Assembly: GCF_000970855.1 (NCBI RefSeq)
Contig: NZ_KQ034046.1
Span: 1,029,755-1,093,754, forward strand
Length of the DNA stretch: 64,000 nt
Origin: Lactobacillus helsingborgensis
GTDB taxonomy: Bacteria > Bacillota > Bacilli > Lactobacillales > Lactobacillaceae
Reading direction: 5' to 3'
In this document: piece after piece, positions 44,309-55,800 of the stretch
How the letters are laid out: the number at the start of each line of letters is the position of its first letter
How positions within the stretch are numbered: position 1 is the stretch's first letter
The notes under the pieces: model-generated
Seen by the model: the letters and a program-made list of their open reading frames with translations, nothing else
What the model was told of the DNA's origin: nothing
The model's database searches: none
Translations under genes and position numbers: made by a program

Positions 44309-45358
44309 TTATTTAAATCTACCATAATATTCAAGCAACTTTTTTGCTAACTCGTTTCTAAAGTATTCAAGGAGTCCTATTACTTGTGAATATGGCATGT
44401 TATCAGGTCCAAGTAAAGCTATTATGCCTTTGCCATGTGAGCCGACACTGTACTCAGCTGTAAGCAGACTGTAATCTTTTAACAAGTCATTTGATAGTTC
44501 AGAGCCTAAACTTACTTTTACTGGATACCTATCACTTTTTAAACTTGCTTCATTATTCAAAATACTTGAAATCAAATCATTGTGCTCAATCAACTCATAT
44601 AATGAACGTAAATTAGAAACATCGCTTAAAGAAATATTATTGAGCAAATTAATCTGACCATCAACGTACATTTGCTCACTAGCAGCATCACTAATAACAT
44701 CTTTTACCAATTCAATTAATTCGGCAACATGACTAACTTTAAGTTTTTTACCTAAAGTTTGTTCCAGAAATTCAGGTGTCACTTCGCTTAAAGTTTTACC
44801 TGCCAATTCATCGTTAATCATTCGAACGGCACGTTCAATCTCATCACCATGAACATTATATGGTAACGTATAGACTTGATTATGAACATCACCGTCACTA
44901 GTTGCTAGAATGGCCATTATTTGTCTACTAAAAAGCGGGACTATTCTAAATCCTGAAATAGTTAAATCACTATTTTCAGGACCTTCCGCAAAAGCAGTGT
45001 AATTAGTCAAATCAGACAAAATTTTGGCAGCTTCCTGCACAATGTCATTTACCTGATGAAATGGCTGATCTAGCTGATTAATGATTCTCTTATAAACAGA
45101 AGAAGATATTTGTAAGGGCTCTACCAAGTTATCAAGGTAGTACCTGTACCCTTCAGTAGAAGGAACACGACCACTTGACAAATGGGTTTTTTCGATTAAG
45201 CCCTTTTCTTCTAAAACGGCCATTTCGTTGCGAATTGTTGCGCTCGAAACTTTAATTGGCAACTGATTCATGACTGTTTTTGAACCAACAGGATCATGTG
45301 TCTGCGTGAAATCATTGATAATTGTTTTTAAAATTAATTCTTGACGTTCGGTCAACAT
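44309..45358 (-). CDS. hrcA: HrcA heat-inducible repressor
   Basis: Represses class I heat-shock genes by binding CIRCE; its folding depends on GroEL. The winged helix is at the N-terminus ([28 protein letters not shown], then [38 protein letters not shown]). The 349 residues from the ATG at 45358 are normal; the frame continues to 45382 but GAGGG precedes 45358, and the longer start would sit in the CIRCE. First gene of the dnaK operon, autorepressed through two CIRCE elements. Confidence 0.96.
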   Translation of the reverse strand: MLTERQELILKTIINDFTQTHDPVGSKTVMNQLPIKVSSATIRNEMAVLEEKGLIEKTHLSSGRVPSTEGYRYYLDNLVEPLQISSSVYKRIINQLDQPFHQVNDIVQEAAKILSDLTNYTAFAEGPENSDLTISGFRIVPLFSRQIMAILATSDGDVHNQVYTLPYNVHGDEIERAVRMINDELAGKTLSEVTPEFLEQTLGKKLKVSHVAELIELVKDVISDAASEQMYVDGQINLLNNISLSDVSNLRSLYELIEHNDLISSILNNEASLKSDRYPVKVSLGSELSNDLLKDYSLLTAEYSVGSHGKGIIALLGPDNMPYSQVIGLLEYFRNELAKKLLEYYGRFK

Positions 45359-45375
45359 AAATATCGCCCTCACTT

Positions 45376-45402
45376 TTAGCACTCAATCTTCTCAGGTGCT
45401 AA
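45376..45402. promoter_or_regulatory. CIRCE element, proximal
   Basis: TTAGCACTC, 9 bp, AGGTGCTAA: the left half is perfect and the right half has two mismatches. It lies between the hrcA promoter and start codon. Confidence 0.92.
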
Positions 45403-45423
45403 CAATTATTATGATACTAGCTT

Positions 45424-45450
45424 TTAGCAGAATGTCAAGCTGAGTGCTAA
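45424..45450. promoter_or_regulatory. CIRCE element, distal, overlapping the hrcA -35
   Basis: TTAGCAGAA, 9 bp, GAGTGCTAA: the right half is perfect and the left half diverges in its last three bases. A minus-strand TTGACA (45438-45433) lies in its spacer, with TATCAT 16 bp downstream as -10. Confidence 0.85.
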
Positions 45451-45493
45451 CTTTTTTATTAAAAACCGTTATCTTTTAAGTCTGATAATATAA

Positions 45494-46426
45494 TTACTTA
45501 TGATTTGCAAAATAATTTTTAATTTCTGACTCGTCTCGACTCATCTGCTCTTTTAATTTCTTCAAACTATCAAACTTAATTTCGCCACGGGTATACTTAT
45601 ACCATTTAATTAGCATTTCCTCATCATAAGCTTCTTGATCAAAACCAAATAAATTTGATTCAATATATAGTTTTTGACCATCATTGATAGTGACATTATA
45701 ACCAACACTTGTCATAGAGTCATACCATTTTCCTCTGATCTTAGTTTTGGTGGCATAAACTCCTACTTTAGGGACTACTTTTTTGGGCTTCCAAATTAAA
45801 TTTGCCGTTGGATAGCCTAATTTATGACCATTGCGCAGCCCATGTCCAATATAGCCAGACATTAGATAAGGAAAACCTAACAATTTAGCTGCTAATTCCA
45901 TTTCTCCGGCACTGATCGCTTTTTTTATTTCTGTTGAACCAATTTTTTCTCCGTCATAAGACTGTTTCGGGACATCAACTATAGCAAATCTGCCTTGAGC
46001 AAATTCAGGGAAGTTTTTCATATTGGCTATATTTTTGGGCCCATAGGTATAGTCAAAGCCGGCAACGACAGTATCAGTGCGCAATTTAACAATGATTTCG
46101 TCCACAAATTCTTGTGGCGTCAGCTGGCAAAATGCGTTATTAAAGTGCATTACTAATAAATAATCGACATTAAGCTTTTGCATTTTATATGCCTTTTCCG
46201 ACAAGGTATCAATGTAGGTAACGTTTTTATTTTGATAAATTTCTTTGGGGTGGCGATCAAACGTCATCACAACAAGAGGTAAATGTTTTGCTTGTGCCTT
46301 TTTTTTAGCAGCTTTTATTATTTCTTGGTGTCCCCGATGAACGCCGTCGAAAAAACCCAAAGCAAGAACTATTTTCTGGGGGAAGATATTTTTCTTAATG
46401 GGATATGTTAAATGGATTATTTCCAT
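45494..46426 (-). CDS. ribF: RibF, bifunctional riboflavin kinase/FAD synthetase
   Basis: Converts riboflavin to FMN and then FAD. The 310 residues comprise an N-terminal FAD synthetase domain with the nucleotidyl-transferase motif GFFDGVHRGHQEII and GFDYTYG, and a C-terminal flavokinase domain (GYIGHGLRNGHKLGYPTANL, then GVYATK). The ATG at 46426 has AAGG eight bases upstream; the upstream ATG at 46444 touches the truB stop codon. Last gene of the rimP-nusA-infB operon in this orientation. Confidence 0.95.
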   Translation of the reverse strand: MEIIHLTYPIKKNIFPQKIVLALGFFDGVHRGHQEIIKAAKKKAQAKHLPLVVMTFDRHPKEIYQNKNVTYIDTLSEKAYKMQKLNVDYLLVMHFNNAFCQLTPQEFVDEIIVKLRTDTVVAGFDYTYGPKNIANMKNFPEFAQGRFAIVDVPKQSYDGEKIGSTEIKKAISAGEMELAAKLLGFPYLMSGYIGHGLRNGHKLGYPTANLIWKPKKVVPKVGVYATKTKIRGKWYDSMTSVGYNVTINDGQKLYIESNLFGFDQEAYDEEMLIKWYKYTRGEIKFDSLKKLKEQMSRDESEIKNYFANHK

Positions 46427-46444
46427 AATAAGACCTTCATTCAC

Positions 46445-47338
46445 TTATTCATTTTGTAAAAGCATTAAATAAGGGCGATACATGGTACCATCTTTCTGAT
46501 AAATTGCCTTAACGCTATTATTGTACCGTAATGCCACCTTTTTTGCATTCGTTTTCAAGGAAATAGCAGCGCCATTTTTGACCTTAGTCCAATCCGTTTC
46601 ACTGAGATCAGAGTGATTATAGTCCTTGAAAAAAGCATCTAATGGCTGAATAAATTCAGTGACGCGTTCAGGATTCTCAATTATTGTAGACAATTTAACT
46701 GCCTGCTCCAAATCAAAACCCGAACTTGCTGTACGCCTTAAAGTCTTCATCACTGCTGGTACACCCAGCTTAGTTCCCAGATCATTAACTAATGACCTTA
46801 CATACGTACCCTTACTACATTCTATTTGAAAACTAAAAGTTTCTTGTCCTTTTTCGTCATCAAAAAATGGTTCACGTTCAAGTTCATAATTAGTGATATG
46901 CACTTTTCTCTTAGGTCGCTCAACACTTATGCCGGCTCTGGCATATTCATAGAGATGTTTCCCATTCACTCTCACCGCAGAGTAGATTGGCGGCACTTGC
47001 TCGATTTCTCCGATAAATTCCTGCATTGCTTTTTTAATTTCAGTTGCCGCAATTTTTTGAGTGAGTTTCTGAGAGCTTAATATTTTCCCACTAGTGTCAC
47101 AACTATCAGTAGAAAATCCTAAAATTCCTTGCCCAACATATTTTTTATTTTGTTGATGCATTAGTTCAATTAATTTTGTAGCCTGGCCAATTGCAATGGG
47201 CAATACACCTGTGACATCTGGATCAAGAGTCCCAGCATGACCAATTTTTTTAATGTGCAACACCTTGCGTAAATGATAGACAACATCTGCACTCGTCATT
47301 CCCTGATCTTTATCTATCACTAAAATACCGTTTATCAT
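46445..47338 (-). CDS. truB: TruB, tRNA pseudouridine-55 synthase
   Basis: Makes pseudouridine 55 in the T loop of tRNAs. The 297 residues start [15 protein letters not shown], with the catalytic aspartate in [19 protein letters not shown] and the C-terminal RNA-binding part. Start ATG at 47338 with AAGG upstream; in-frame ATGs at 47356 and 47371 would place the start in the terminator-like hairpin after rbfA. Confidence 0.95.
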   Translation of the reverse strand: MINGILVIDKDQGMTSADVVYHLRKVLHIKKIGHAGTLDPDVTGVLPIAIGQATKLIELMHQQNKKYVGQGILGFSTDSCDTSGKILSSQKLTQKIAATEIKKAMQEFIGEIEQVPPIYSAVRVNGKHLYEYARAGISVERPKRKVHITNYELEREPFFDDEKGQETFSFQIECSKGTYVRSLVNDLGTKLGVPAVMKTLRRTASSGFDLEQAVKLSTIIENPERVTEFIQPLDAFFKDYNHSDLSETDWTKVKNGAAISLKTNAKKVALRYNNSVKAIYQKDGTMYRPYLMLLQNE

Positions 47339-47357
47339 TATATTTACCTTAACCATG

Positions 47358-47381
47358 AAAAAAGCGCCCAACAGCGCCTTT
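47358..47381 (-). terminator. Terminator-like hairpin between rbfA and truB
   Basis: On the minus strand, AAAGGCGC, a short loop and GCGCTTT (one bulged G) are followed by a run of T's, directly after the rbfA stop and 20 bp before the truB start. It would partly uncouple truB-ribF from the upstream genes. Confidence 0.7.
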
Positions 47382-47382
47382 C

Positions 47383-47745
47383 TTACTTATTACGATTTGC
47401 ATCCTGCTTTTTTACTTCAGCGATCAATTGATCAATTTTACTACCGTATTTAACCGAATTATCTCTTTTAAAAATCAGCTCTGGAACTTTGTAAACAGTT
47501 AGGACTTGACCTAAAAGGTGTCTCATCATTCCTTTAGCCTTATTCAAACCGGCAGCAGCTTCTTCTTCTTTTTTAGAATCTTCTGTAAGAATGCTGTAGT
47601 AGACAGTAGCATAAGACAGATCATTAGTACATTCAACCGCTGTGATTGTAACATCATTAACTCGTGGATCACGAATATTTTTGCGCAAAATTTTCGTTAA
47701 TTCACGGAGGATTTCTCCTTCAACACGACCAATTCTGTGTTTCAT
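47383..47745 (-). CDS. rbfA: RbfA, 30S ribosome-binding factor
   Basis: A 120-residue KH-like factor for late 30S maturation. Typical: [17 protein letters not shown], the [28 protein letters not shown] core and [28 protein letters not shown] precedes the ATG. It follows infB with a 20-bp gap. Confidence 0.96.
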   Translation of the reverse strand: MKHRIGRVEGEILRELTKILRKNIRDPRVNDVTITAVECTNDLSYATVYYSILTEDSKKEEEAAAGLNKAKGMMRHLLGQVLTVYKVPELIFKRDNSVKYGSKIDQLIAEVKKQDANRNK

Positions 47746-47765
47746 GTTTTTCCTCCTAGTTAATC

Positions 47766-50402
47766 TTACTCAGGTTTAACTTCCTGCTTTTCAACCGCTT
47801 CTAATTCATCACCAATTTTAATATCATTATAGTTCTCGATGGTTAGACCACAGTCAAAACCTTGTTTGACAACTTTGGCATCATCTTTAAACCGTTTTAG
47901 AGAAGCCACTTTACCAGTATAGATAACTACACCATCACGAATTAGGTTAACTGTAGAATCTTTAGAAACATAGCCTGAGTCCACAAAAGCACCGGCAATT
48001 GTTCCTACTTTAGAAACCTTCCAAGTCTCGCGTACTGTTAAATTACCGACAACCTTATCTTCATAAGTTGGCTCAAGCATCCCCTTCATGGCAGCCTTGA
48101 CATCATCAATAGCTTTATAAATTATACTGTAAAGACGAATATCAACGCCATCGGCTTCTGCTTGTGACTTGGCAGTAGCTGTAGGTCTGACGTTAAAGCC
48201 GATGATGAACGCATTCGAGGCACCTGCTAAAGTAACATCTGATTCGTTAACCGCACCAACGCCGGCATGAATAATATTAACGCGGACGCCTTCAACTTCG
48301 ATCTTTTCAAGTGACTGTTGCAATGCTTCAGCTGAACCTTGTACGTCAGCCTTTAAGACAACGTCAACTTCCTTCATGTTTTCTTTCTTCATGGTGTCAA
48401 ACAAGTTATCAAGGGTAACATGCTGCACATTTTCACGGGATTGTTGCAATGCCTGTTGTGCCCTTTGCTCACCGACACTTCTTGCCGTCTTTTCATCGTC
48501 AAAGACTACAATTTTATCAGCTGATTCAGGCACATCGTTCAAACCAGTAATTTCCACTGGCATTGAAGGAGTAGCTTTTTCAACTTGGCGTCCGCGATCA
48601 TTAGTCATTACCCTGACACGACCAAAGCGATTACCGACAACAATAGGATCACCTACTTTTAGAGTTCCTTGTTGAACCAAAAGGTCTGCAACAGGCCCCC
48701 GACCACGAGAAAGTCGTGCTTCAATAACTGTTCCGATTGCTTTTTGTTTAGGATCAGCTTTCAATTCCATAACGTCTGCTTGCAATAAGATCATTTGCAG
48801 CAATTCATCAACATTTTCACCTGTTTTAGCAGAGATATTGACAAAAATAGTGTCTCCACCATAACTTTCAGGAATTAAATTGTATTTCATCAACTGTTCA
48901 GTGACGTGCTCTGGATTAGCCCCAGGAACATCCATCTTGTTGATTGCAACAATAATTGGCACCTTGGCACTTTTAGCGTGATCAATTGCTTCAATAGTTT
49001 GTGGCATTACACCGTCATCAGCTGCAACAACCAATACCACAATATCAGTTATTTCAGCACCACGTTCACGCATGTTTGAGAATGCAGCATGTCCTGGAGT
49101 ATCTAAAAATGTAATAGGTTGGTTATCAACTCTTACTTGATAAGCACCAATTTTTTGAGTGATACCACCTGCTTCATGTGCAGAGACGTGCGTATGACGC
49201 AAACGATCAAGTAAAGTAGTCTTACCGTGGTCAACGTGGCCCATAATCGTAACTACAGGTGGACGTTTGGTCTGGTGTTTAGATTCCTTAGAAGCAGCCA
49301 TTCTCTTATCATAAAGAGTATCAATATCTGAAATATCTTCATGAACTTTTTCTTTTGCATTAATATTGTATTCAGCTGCTACTAATTCAATCGCATCTTT
49401 ATCAAGTGATTGATTTTGATTTGTCATCACGCCCAACATGAATAGTTTTTTAACTATTTCAGCTGGTTCCCGGTGCAATATCTTTCCTAGATCTTGGGCA
49501 TTCATCCCTACTTCATAAACTAATGTTTCTGGTAAAGGACGTTCTTTTCTTTGCGTAGGCTGCTTTTTAGGAACTTGTTCAAACTGCTTTTTCTTATTCT
49601 TACGCTTATGTTTTTCTTGGTGCTTAGTATAATTATTTGCACCATAAGCTTGATTTCTACCCTTTCTGCCAGGTTTACCAGAATTGCGGCCATGACCATT
49701 ACCACGACGCTTTTCTTCTTTTGCTGGTTCAGGAGCTGCAGTAGTATCTAATACTTTCTCTTTATGAACAGTATTATTATCTTGCTGCTTCTTCATTCTT
49801 GCTGGAGAAGGTTTGATAATCTTAGGACCTGTCACTTTAGGAGTGGTAGTTTCTGATTTGACAACTTTATTTTCTTTTTCGGGCTTTGAAACAGTTTTTC
49901 TGCCTTCATTGCTGGTCTTTTTATTCTGCTCATTACTATAAGATTTTTGAGCTTTTTCAGTTTGACGGTTTAACGTATTTTCTTCAACTCGCTGTTTTTG
50001 TTTTAGTTGTTTAAGCAGGTCTTGTGCGACCGGCTTAGAGGCTTTTTGGCTAGGATTTGATCGTTGTTTATTGCGGTCTTGCCCCTGCCTTGTCCAGTTA
50101 TTTGCTCTATGCTGATTATTTCTTCTATTATTTCTGTTGCCATTATTTTCTTCATGCTTTTTTTCATTTTTGCGTATTGAGGTAACAGAAATTTTAATTT
50201 TACTACTCTTTTTTGCAGGTTTTTCTTGCTTTTTCGCGGGAGCGGAGCTACGGAAACTACCCTTTATTTGATTTACCTGTGAATCTTCAAGTGATGACAT
50301 ATGATTTTTAACATCGAAACCAAGTTCTTTAGCTTTATTAACGACAGCTTTATTATCGATGCCTAATTCTTTTGCCAATTCATAAATTCTTGTTTTAGTC
50401 AT
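47766..50402 (-). CDS. infB: Translation initiation factor IF-2
   Basis: Places fMet-tRNA on the 30S subunit and promotes subunit joining. The 878 residues begin with the IF2N helix domain ([20 protein letters not shown]). A long Lys/Asn/Arg-rich low-complexity region (about 60-300) follows, then a second IF2N domain. The G domain has [12 protein letters not shown] (about 385-396), DTPGHAAF and NKMDV, followed by beta-barrels and C2. Start ATG 50402 after AAGGAG; the frame reaches 50420 inside the ylxQ end. Confidence 0.97.
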   Translation of the reverse strand: MTKTRIYELAKELGIDNKAVVNKAKELGFDVKNHMSSLEDSQVNQIKGSFRSSAPAKKQEKPAKKSSKIKISVTSIRKNEKKHEENNGNRNNRRNNQHRANNWTRQGQDRNKQRSNPSQKASKPVAQDLLKQLKQKQRVEENTLNRQTEKAQKSYSNEQNKKTSNEGRKTVSKPEKENKVVKSETTTPKVTGPKIIKPSPARMKKQQDNNTVHKEKVLDTTAAPEPAKEEKRRGNGHGRNSGKPGRKGRNQAYGANNYTKHQEKHKRKNKKKQFEQVPKKQPTQRKERPLPETLVYEVGMNAQDLGKILHREPAEIVKKLFMLGVMTNQNQSLDKDAIELVAAEYNINAKEKVHEDISDIDTLYDKRMAASKESKHQTKRPPVVTIMGHVDHGKTTLLDRLRHTHVSAHEAGGITQKIGAYQVRVDNQPITFLDTPGHAAFSNMRERGAEITDIVVLVVAADDGVMPQTIEAIDHAKSAKVPIIVAINKMDVPGANPEHVTEQLMKYNLIPESYGGDTIFVNISAKTGENVDELLQMILLQADVMELKADPKQKAIGTVIEARLSRGRGPVADLLVQQGTLKVGDPIVVGNRFGRVRVMTNDRGRQVEKATPSMPVEITGLNDVPESADKIVVFDDEKTARSVGEQRAQQALQQSRENVQHVTLDNLFDTMKKENMKEVDVVLKADVQGSAEALQQSLEKIEVEGVRVNIIHAGVGAVNESDVTLAGASNAFIIGFNVRPTATAKSQAEADGVDIRLYSIIYKAIDDVKAAMKGMLEPTYEDKVVGNLTVRETWKVSKVGTIAGAFVDSGYVSKDSTVNLIRDGVVIYTGKVASLKRFKDDAKVVKQGFDCGLTIENYNDIKIGDELEAVEKQEVKPE

Positions 50403-50406
50403 CAAA

Positions 50407-50718
50407 TCACACTCCTTCATTAATTTTTTGTAATAATGCTTTGCAGAAACCGATGTCAGTTATTCCTAAAACCTTACGTTTTTTACCAATTGCTTGTGAA
50501 ATTTCCGTACTATTAAATTCTGTAATAACAGAAACTTCATATTTTTGAGCCAAATTAGTAATTTTCTTGCTTGTATCAGTTTGACTGTCTTGAGCGAGAA
50601 TAACCAGTTTAACTTTTGCGGCTTTAACACCCATTGAAACAACTTCAAAGCCGGAAACTAATTTACCAGCTTTTTGACTTAATCCCAGCAAATTTAATGC
50701 TTTTTGTCTATTTTGCAA
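50407..50718 (-). CDS. ylxQ: YlxQ, L7Ae-family RNA-binding protein
   Basis: A 103-residue protein of the L7Ae/L30e/Gadd45 fold ([36 protein letters not shown]), likely a K-turn RNA binder. The start is TTG at 50718 with GGTGAT seven bases upstream; the ylxR stop is two bases before. Standard position between ylxR and infB. Confidence 0.92.
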   Translation of the reverse strand: MQNRQKALNLLGLSQKAGKLVSGFEVVSMGVKAAKVKLVILAQDSQTDTSKKITNLAQKYEVSVITEFNSTEISQAIGKKRKVLGITDIGFCKALLQKINEGV

Positions 50719-50720
50719 AT

Positions 50721-51017
50721 TTAATTATCACCAAACAATTCTTTTCTAGCTTTTTGATGATCAACGTATGAATATAGCTCGTCATAAAATTCTGCTGGAA
50801 TCTTAGTTCCTAAACTACGTTCAATAAGTCCTTTTTCTTGAGCATTTTTTATTTGATCAGGATCTAGAGAAACATAAGCTCCACGACCCGGTTTCTTACC
50901 AGTTGGATCAACCGAGACATTTTTCTCTTTGTCAACTACGATGCGCACCAATTCTTTTTTTGGTTGCATAGTATCTGTTAACAGATCTTTTCTCATCGGA
51001 ATTTTTCTCTTTTTCAA
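50721..51017 (-). CDS. ylxR: YlxR family RNA-binding protein
   Basis: A 98-residue basic protein with the YlxR signatures PMRKDLLTD, ELVRIVVDKEKNVSVDPTGKKPGRGAYVSLD. The usual RxCxxC-type start is changed to PMRKDLLT, with no cysteine. AGAGGTGAGC points to TTG at 51017; the frame extends to a GTG at 51026 that overlaps that Shine-Dalgarno. The biological role is reported as modulation of RNase P or transcription in some bacteria; here it is only inferred. Confidence 0.88.
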   Translation of the reverse strand: MKKRKIPMRKDLLTDTMQPKKELVRIVVDKEKNVSVDPTGKKPGRGAYVSLDPDQIKNAQEKGLIERSLGTKIPAEFYDELYSYVDHQKARKELFGDN

Positions 51018-51034
51018 AAAGCTCACCTCTTATG

Positions 51035-52279
51035 CTAATCTTCAGTAGAATCTACTGTTTCCTCATCTGTGGCTTCTTCATGTTCATCCGGAACTTCTGC
51101 TTCTTCAGATGTCAATTCTTCATTAGTATTTTCATCATCTACAGCATCATCTTGCACTTCAGGTAAAACAGTATCATCAGTGGTAGAATTTTCAGCTTCT
51201 TTGTTCTCCTCTTCTGCTTGGGCACTGCTTTCATCAACAAATTCTACTTCAGACTCTGGTCTGATATCAATTTTATAACCAGTTAATCTAGCTGCCAAAC
51301 GAACATTTTGACCTTTTTTGCCAATTGCCAGCGATAATTGATAATCAGGAACAATGACTAAAGCACTCTTTTCATCATCTTCATCTCCAAATTGCACAGC
51401 AATTACTTCCGCAGGATTAAGAGCATTGGCAATATAGTCAGACGGATCATCTTCATATTTGACTACATCAATATTTTCACCGTCAAGTTCGTTCACAACA
51501 TTTTGTACCCGCGCACCTCTTTGACCAACACAGGTACCGACAGGATCAATATTAGGGTCATTAGATTTTACCGCAATTTTAGTTCTGTCTCCAGCTTCAC
51601 GAGCAATCGAAACTATTTCAACCGTGCCATCATATATCTCAGGCACTTCTTGTTCAAACAGTCTCTTGACCATATCCGGTGCAGTCCGTGAAACCGTAAT
51701 TTGCGCACCCTTAGAATCAGAACCAACGTGGGTTACCAATACACGAATTTGATCTTGAGGATTATAAACTTCACCGGGCATTTGATCATTTCGAGGCATT
51801 ACTGCTTCAACATTACCAATTTTAACATAAACGAAACGATTATCACGTCTTTCAACAGTACCTGTAATTAATTCGTCTTCATATTGAGAATATTCATCAA
51901 TGATATGATTTCTTTCAGCTTCTCGCAAATGTTGCATGATAACTTGTTTAGCAGTCTGTGCAGCTATCCGGCCAAAGTTTTTAGGTGCGACTTCGAATCT
52001 AATTTTATCACCAAGTTCATAAGCCCTATTGATGGTTAAAGCATCCTTTAAACTAATCTCCAATCGTTCATCATGAACTTCTTCAACGACAGTCTTTTCG
52101 GTCATTAACTTAAAGTCGCCTCTGCGCTCATCAAACTCAACTATCACATTAGTGGCTTGATTATAATTTTTCTTATATGCCGCTACCAGCGCTGCTTTGA
52201 TGGCCTCAACAATCACATCCTGTTTGATACCTTTTGTCTTTTCTAAAGTAGCAAACGCCTCAAGCATTTCTTTAGACAT
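51035..52279 (-). CDS. nusA: NusA transcription factor with acidic C-terminal tail
   Basis: Controls pausing, termination and antitermination. The 414 residues comprise an N-terminal RNA polymerase-binding domain (1-125), S1 domain (about 133-200), and two KH domains (about 205-345, with IGTCVGQRGARVQNV-like VGTCVGQRGARVQNV and AIGKKGQNVRLAARLTGYKIDI). After residue 348 comes a tail of about 65 residues, dominated by Glu and Asp, absent from B. subtilis NusA. Second gene of the operon after rimP. Confidence 0.96.
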   Translation of the reverse strand: MSKEMLEAFATLEKTKGIKQDVIVEAIKAALVAAYKKNYNQATNVIVEFDERRGDFKLMTEKTVVEEVHDERLEISLKDALTINRAYELGDKIRFEVAPKNFGRIAAQTAKQVIMQHLREAERNHIIDEYSQYEDELITGTVERRDNRFVYVKIGNVEAVMPRNDQMPGEVYNPQDQIRVLVTHVGSDSKGAQITVSRTAPDMVKRLFEQEVPEIYDGTVEIVSIAREAGDRTKIAVKSNDPNIDPVGTCVGQRGARVQNVVNELDGENIDVVKYEDDPSDYIANALNPAEVIAVQFGDEDDEKSALVIVPDYQLSLAIGKKGQNVRLAARLTGYKIDIRPESEVEFVDESSAQAEEENKEAENSTTDDTVLPEVQDDAVDDENTNEELTSEEAEVPDEHEEATDEETVDSTED

Positions 52280-52297
52280 AAATTTTAATCAACCTTT

Positions 52298-52771
52298 CTA
52301 AAACTCAATTGCAAATCTAATATTCGCAATTAATTTACGGGGAAGCGATAAAACTTTTTTCCTAGTTTTAACTTTAACAACAAGTTCGATTTCGCTGTCA
52401 GTGAATGACTTTAAAGTTCCCTCATATTCTTTTTGTTTTTCAACTTTCTGGTAAAGATTGACATGAACATATTGATTTAGAGCCTTTTGCCAATCGGCTG
52501 CAGTTTTTATTGGTCTTTCAATACCAGGAGATGATAATTCCAATACGTATGGATCTGGAAAAGGATCTGGTTGCAGCTGGTCTAGTTTAGCTGAAATTAA
52601 TTCACTTAAGGCTGCAATTTCATCCATATCAATGCCATTCTCACGGTCAACGTAAATTCTTAAATAGTTTTGACCTTTTTCATTAACGTATTCAGTATCC
52701 ACAAGTTCATCATTGCGCTTTGCAATAATTGGTCTTATCTCATCAAGAACAAAATCTTTAACTTTCGCCAA
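52298..52771 (-). CDS. rimP: RimP, 30S maturation factor
   Basis: A 157-residue factor for 30S assembly. Two domains: IDMDEIAALSELISAKLDQLQPDPFPDPYVLELSSPG (N-terminal alpha/beta) and the C-terminal SH3-like barrel. GGAGG lies seven bases before TTG at 52771. An in-frame upstream start at 52813 would fall in the polC terminator hairpin, so TTG 52771 is preferred. First gene of the nusA operon. Confidence 0.92.
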   Translation of the reverse strand: MAKVKDFVLDEIRPIIAKRNDELVDTEYVNEKGQNYLRIYVDRENGIDMDEIAALSELISAKLDQLQPDPFPDPYVLELSSPGIERPIKTAADWQKALNQYVHVNLYQKVEKQKEYEGTLKSFTDSEIELVVKVKTRKKVLSLPRKLIANIRFAIEF

Positions 52772-52793
52772 GTACTTTCCTCCGTAATAAAAA

Positions 52794-52815
52794 GAGTGAG
52801 CAGAACTGCTCACTC
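52794..52815 (-). terminator. polC terminator
   Basis: The perfect inverted repeat GAGTGAGCAG/CTGCTCACTC with a 2-nt centre is followed on the minus strand by TTTTTATT. It separates polC from rimP. Confidence 0.9.
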
Positions 52816-52876
52816 CGAATTATCTATTCGAACTTCTTTATCAAAGTATATCACATTTATATTATTACTGCAAAAC

Positions 52877-55800
52877 TTAAAAGAGTGAAAGCTGATTTTG
52901 TTCCGGCATTCCTGCCAATACTTCATTTTCTTCCAAGTAATCCATAATTGTCTGAGACACTTTGCCCCGGTTTGCCAGGTCTTCTTTTGACAAGAACTTT
53001 TGCTCAGTTCTGGCAGCAACTATTTGTTTTGCAGCATTATTGCCTAATCCAGGGACGGCATTAAATGGTGCCAAAATTGTATGCTGATCAATTATTTTAA
53101 AATTAGTGGCTTCAGACTGATTAATATCAACCATTTTAATTTTAATTCCGCGCTCTAGGCATTCGTTAGCAATCTCAAGGACTGTGAGTAAACTTTTATC
53201 TTTTGCTGAGGCATCATTACCCTGATTTTGAATATCAGCCATTGCCTTTTTAACAGTATTTTTACCATGACTCATAGCCACCAAGTCGAACAAGTCAGCC
53301 CGAACTGAAAAATAAGCTGTGTAATAAATTTCAGGATAATAAACTTTAAACCAAGCAATTCTTAAAGCCATTAAAATGTAGGCAGTAGCGTGTGCCTTAG
53401 GAAACATATATTTAATTTTCAGACATGACGGAATATACCAATCAGGTATTTTATCATTTTGCTTCAAAACAGCCATGTCATCGTCACTAATTCCGCGACC
53501 ATGACGTACCGATTCCATTGTGGAAAAAGCTACTTCAGGTTTAACGCCCCAGTGAATTAAGTCCATCATGATATTGTCCCTACAACCAATAACATCCTTC
53601 AGTTTGCAAGTACCATTATTGACTAATTCTTCAGCATTTCCCAGCCAAACATCAGTACCATGTGATAGTCCAGAAATCTGCAGTAATTCTGAAAAAGTAG
53701 TCGGCTTAGTTTCTTCCAGCATGCCCCGGACAAATCTTGTACCAAATTCCGGCACACCTAATGTTCCAGTTTCTGACTGAATTTGTTCTGGGGTTACACC
53801 GAGAATTTTAGGACTGGAAAAGAGTGACATCACTCCTGGATCATCAGGTGGGATAGTTAACGGGTCAACTCCAGAAAGATCTTGCAACATTCTAATCATA
53901 GTAGGATCATCATGACCTAAAATATCGAATTTTAGAATGTTGTCATGGATTGAATGAAAGTCAAAGTGTGTTGTCAGCCATGCAGCATTAACATCATCTG
54001 CAGGATACTGAACAGGCGTAAAATCATAGATATCCATATCATCTGGAACTACAACAATACCAGCCGGGTGTTGGCCAGTTGTGCGTTTGACACCGCTGAC
54101 ACCAGCTGCAAGTCGGTCTAATTCAGCTCCACGCAAATTTAATTCTTTCTCATCATCATAATGCTTAGCATAACCATAGGCAGTTTTATCGGCTACTGTA
54201 GCTATTGTGCCCGCACGATACGAGTTTGCCGGACCAAACATTACGCGAATAAAGTTATGAGCTACCGGTTGATAGTCACCAGAGAAATTCAAATCAATAT
54301 CAGGAACCTTATCACCATGAAAGCCTAAAAATGTAGCAAACGGAATATCTTGACCGTCTTTAACCAACTTTGCGCCACAATCAGGACATTTTTTATCAGG
54401 CAAGTCATAACCTGAACCATATTCACCATTTTCAAAAAATTGGGAATACTGACATTGCGGACAACGATAATGTGGTGGTAATGGATTGACCTCAGTAATA
54501 CCAGACATTGTCGCAACCAAACTGGAACCGACAGAACCCCGCGAACCAACCAAGTAACCATCTTTATTTGATTTAGCTACCAACCGCTGTGAAATTAAAT
54601 AAATGACAGCGTAGCCATTGGAAATAATGGAATTAAGTTCCATATCAAGCCGATCTTGCACAATTTTAGGCAAAGGATCACCATATAGTTCATGTGCTTT
54701 ATCGTATGTCAAATGCTTCATTTCTTCATCAGCATTATCAATGTGCGGTGGGTAAAGTCCATCTTTTATCGGTGAAATTTCTTCAATAGACGCCGCAATT
54801 TTATTAGGATTAGTGATGACAATTTCTTTTGCCGCTTCTTCACCTAAAAAACTAAACGCGTCAAGCATTTCCTGCGTGGTATAGAAATGCATATCAGGCT
54901 GCTTTTTGTTACGATCTGGATTACTGCGTTGAGCCGAAATTAAGATTGTCCGGTAAATAGCATCGTGTTCTTCAACATAGTGTGCATCCCCAGTGGCAAC
55001 AACAGGTTTATTCAGTTCTTTTCCGAGTTTATAGATATTAGTTAAAATTTCTTCCAGCTCTTTTTCATCGGCAATTAAATGATCTTCAATCATAATAGAA
55101 TAATTAGCTGGTGGCTGTATTTCTAAATAATCGTAAAAACGGGCCTTTTTCCGAGCTTCATCATAACCTTTCTGCATCATTGCCACGAAAACATCGCCTT
55201 CTGAGCAACCAGAACCATAGAGCAGACCATCGTGGTTTTTTACCAAATCAGATTTAGGTGTGCGCGGAATGCGGTAAAAATCTTTGGTACTGGCAATTGA
55301 AACTAAACGGTACATATTCTTTAAACCAGCCTGATTTTTAGCCAGAATAGTCATATGCTGTGGACGTGCCCTTTTAAACACTTGACCATGAGCAGCATAA
55401 TCATTCATTTTGCCTAAATCATCTTCATGGTATTTTTTGTTAAAAGCATCTAAAAGCTTAAACATTAAATAGCCTGTTGCTTCCGCATCTTGATTAGCCC
55501 TGTGGTGGTGCTCAAGGACAACATTATACTTTTTAGCAAGGGAATCTAATGTATGTCTTGTCTGTTCCGGATGAAGCAAACGTGATACTTCCAACGTATC
55601 AACCACGGGCTGGGTAATTTCTGCTAGGTGAGCTCGTCTCAAGGCTGCATTAACAAAGCCCACGTCAAACTGGACATTATGCCCGCAAAGAGGACGATCG
55701 CCATAGAAATCCTGAAATTGCTTAATTACTACAGTTTCATCATCAGCCGCTCCAACCATTTCATCAGTAATTGAAGTCAGGTTAATAGTTTGTTCGCTTA

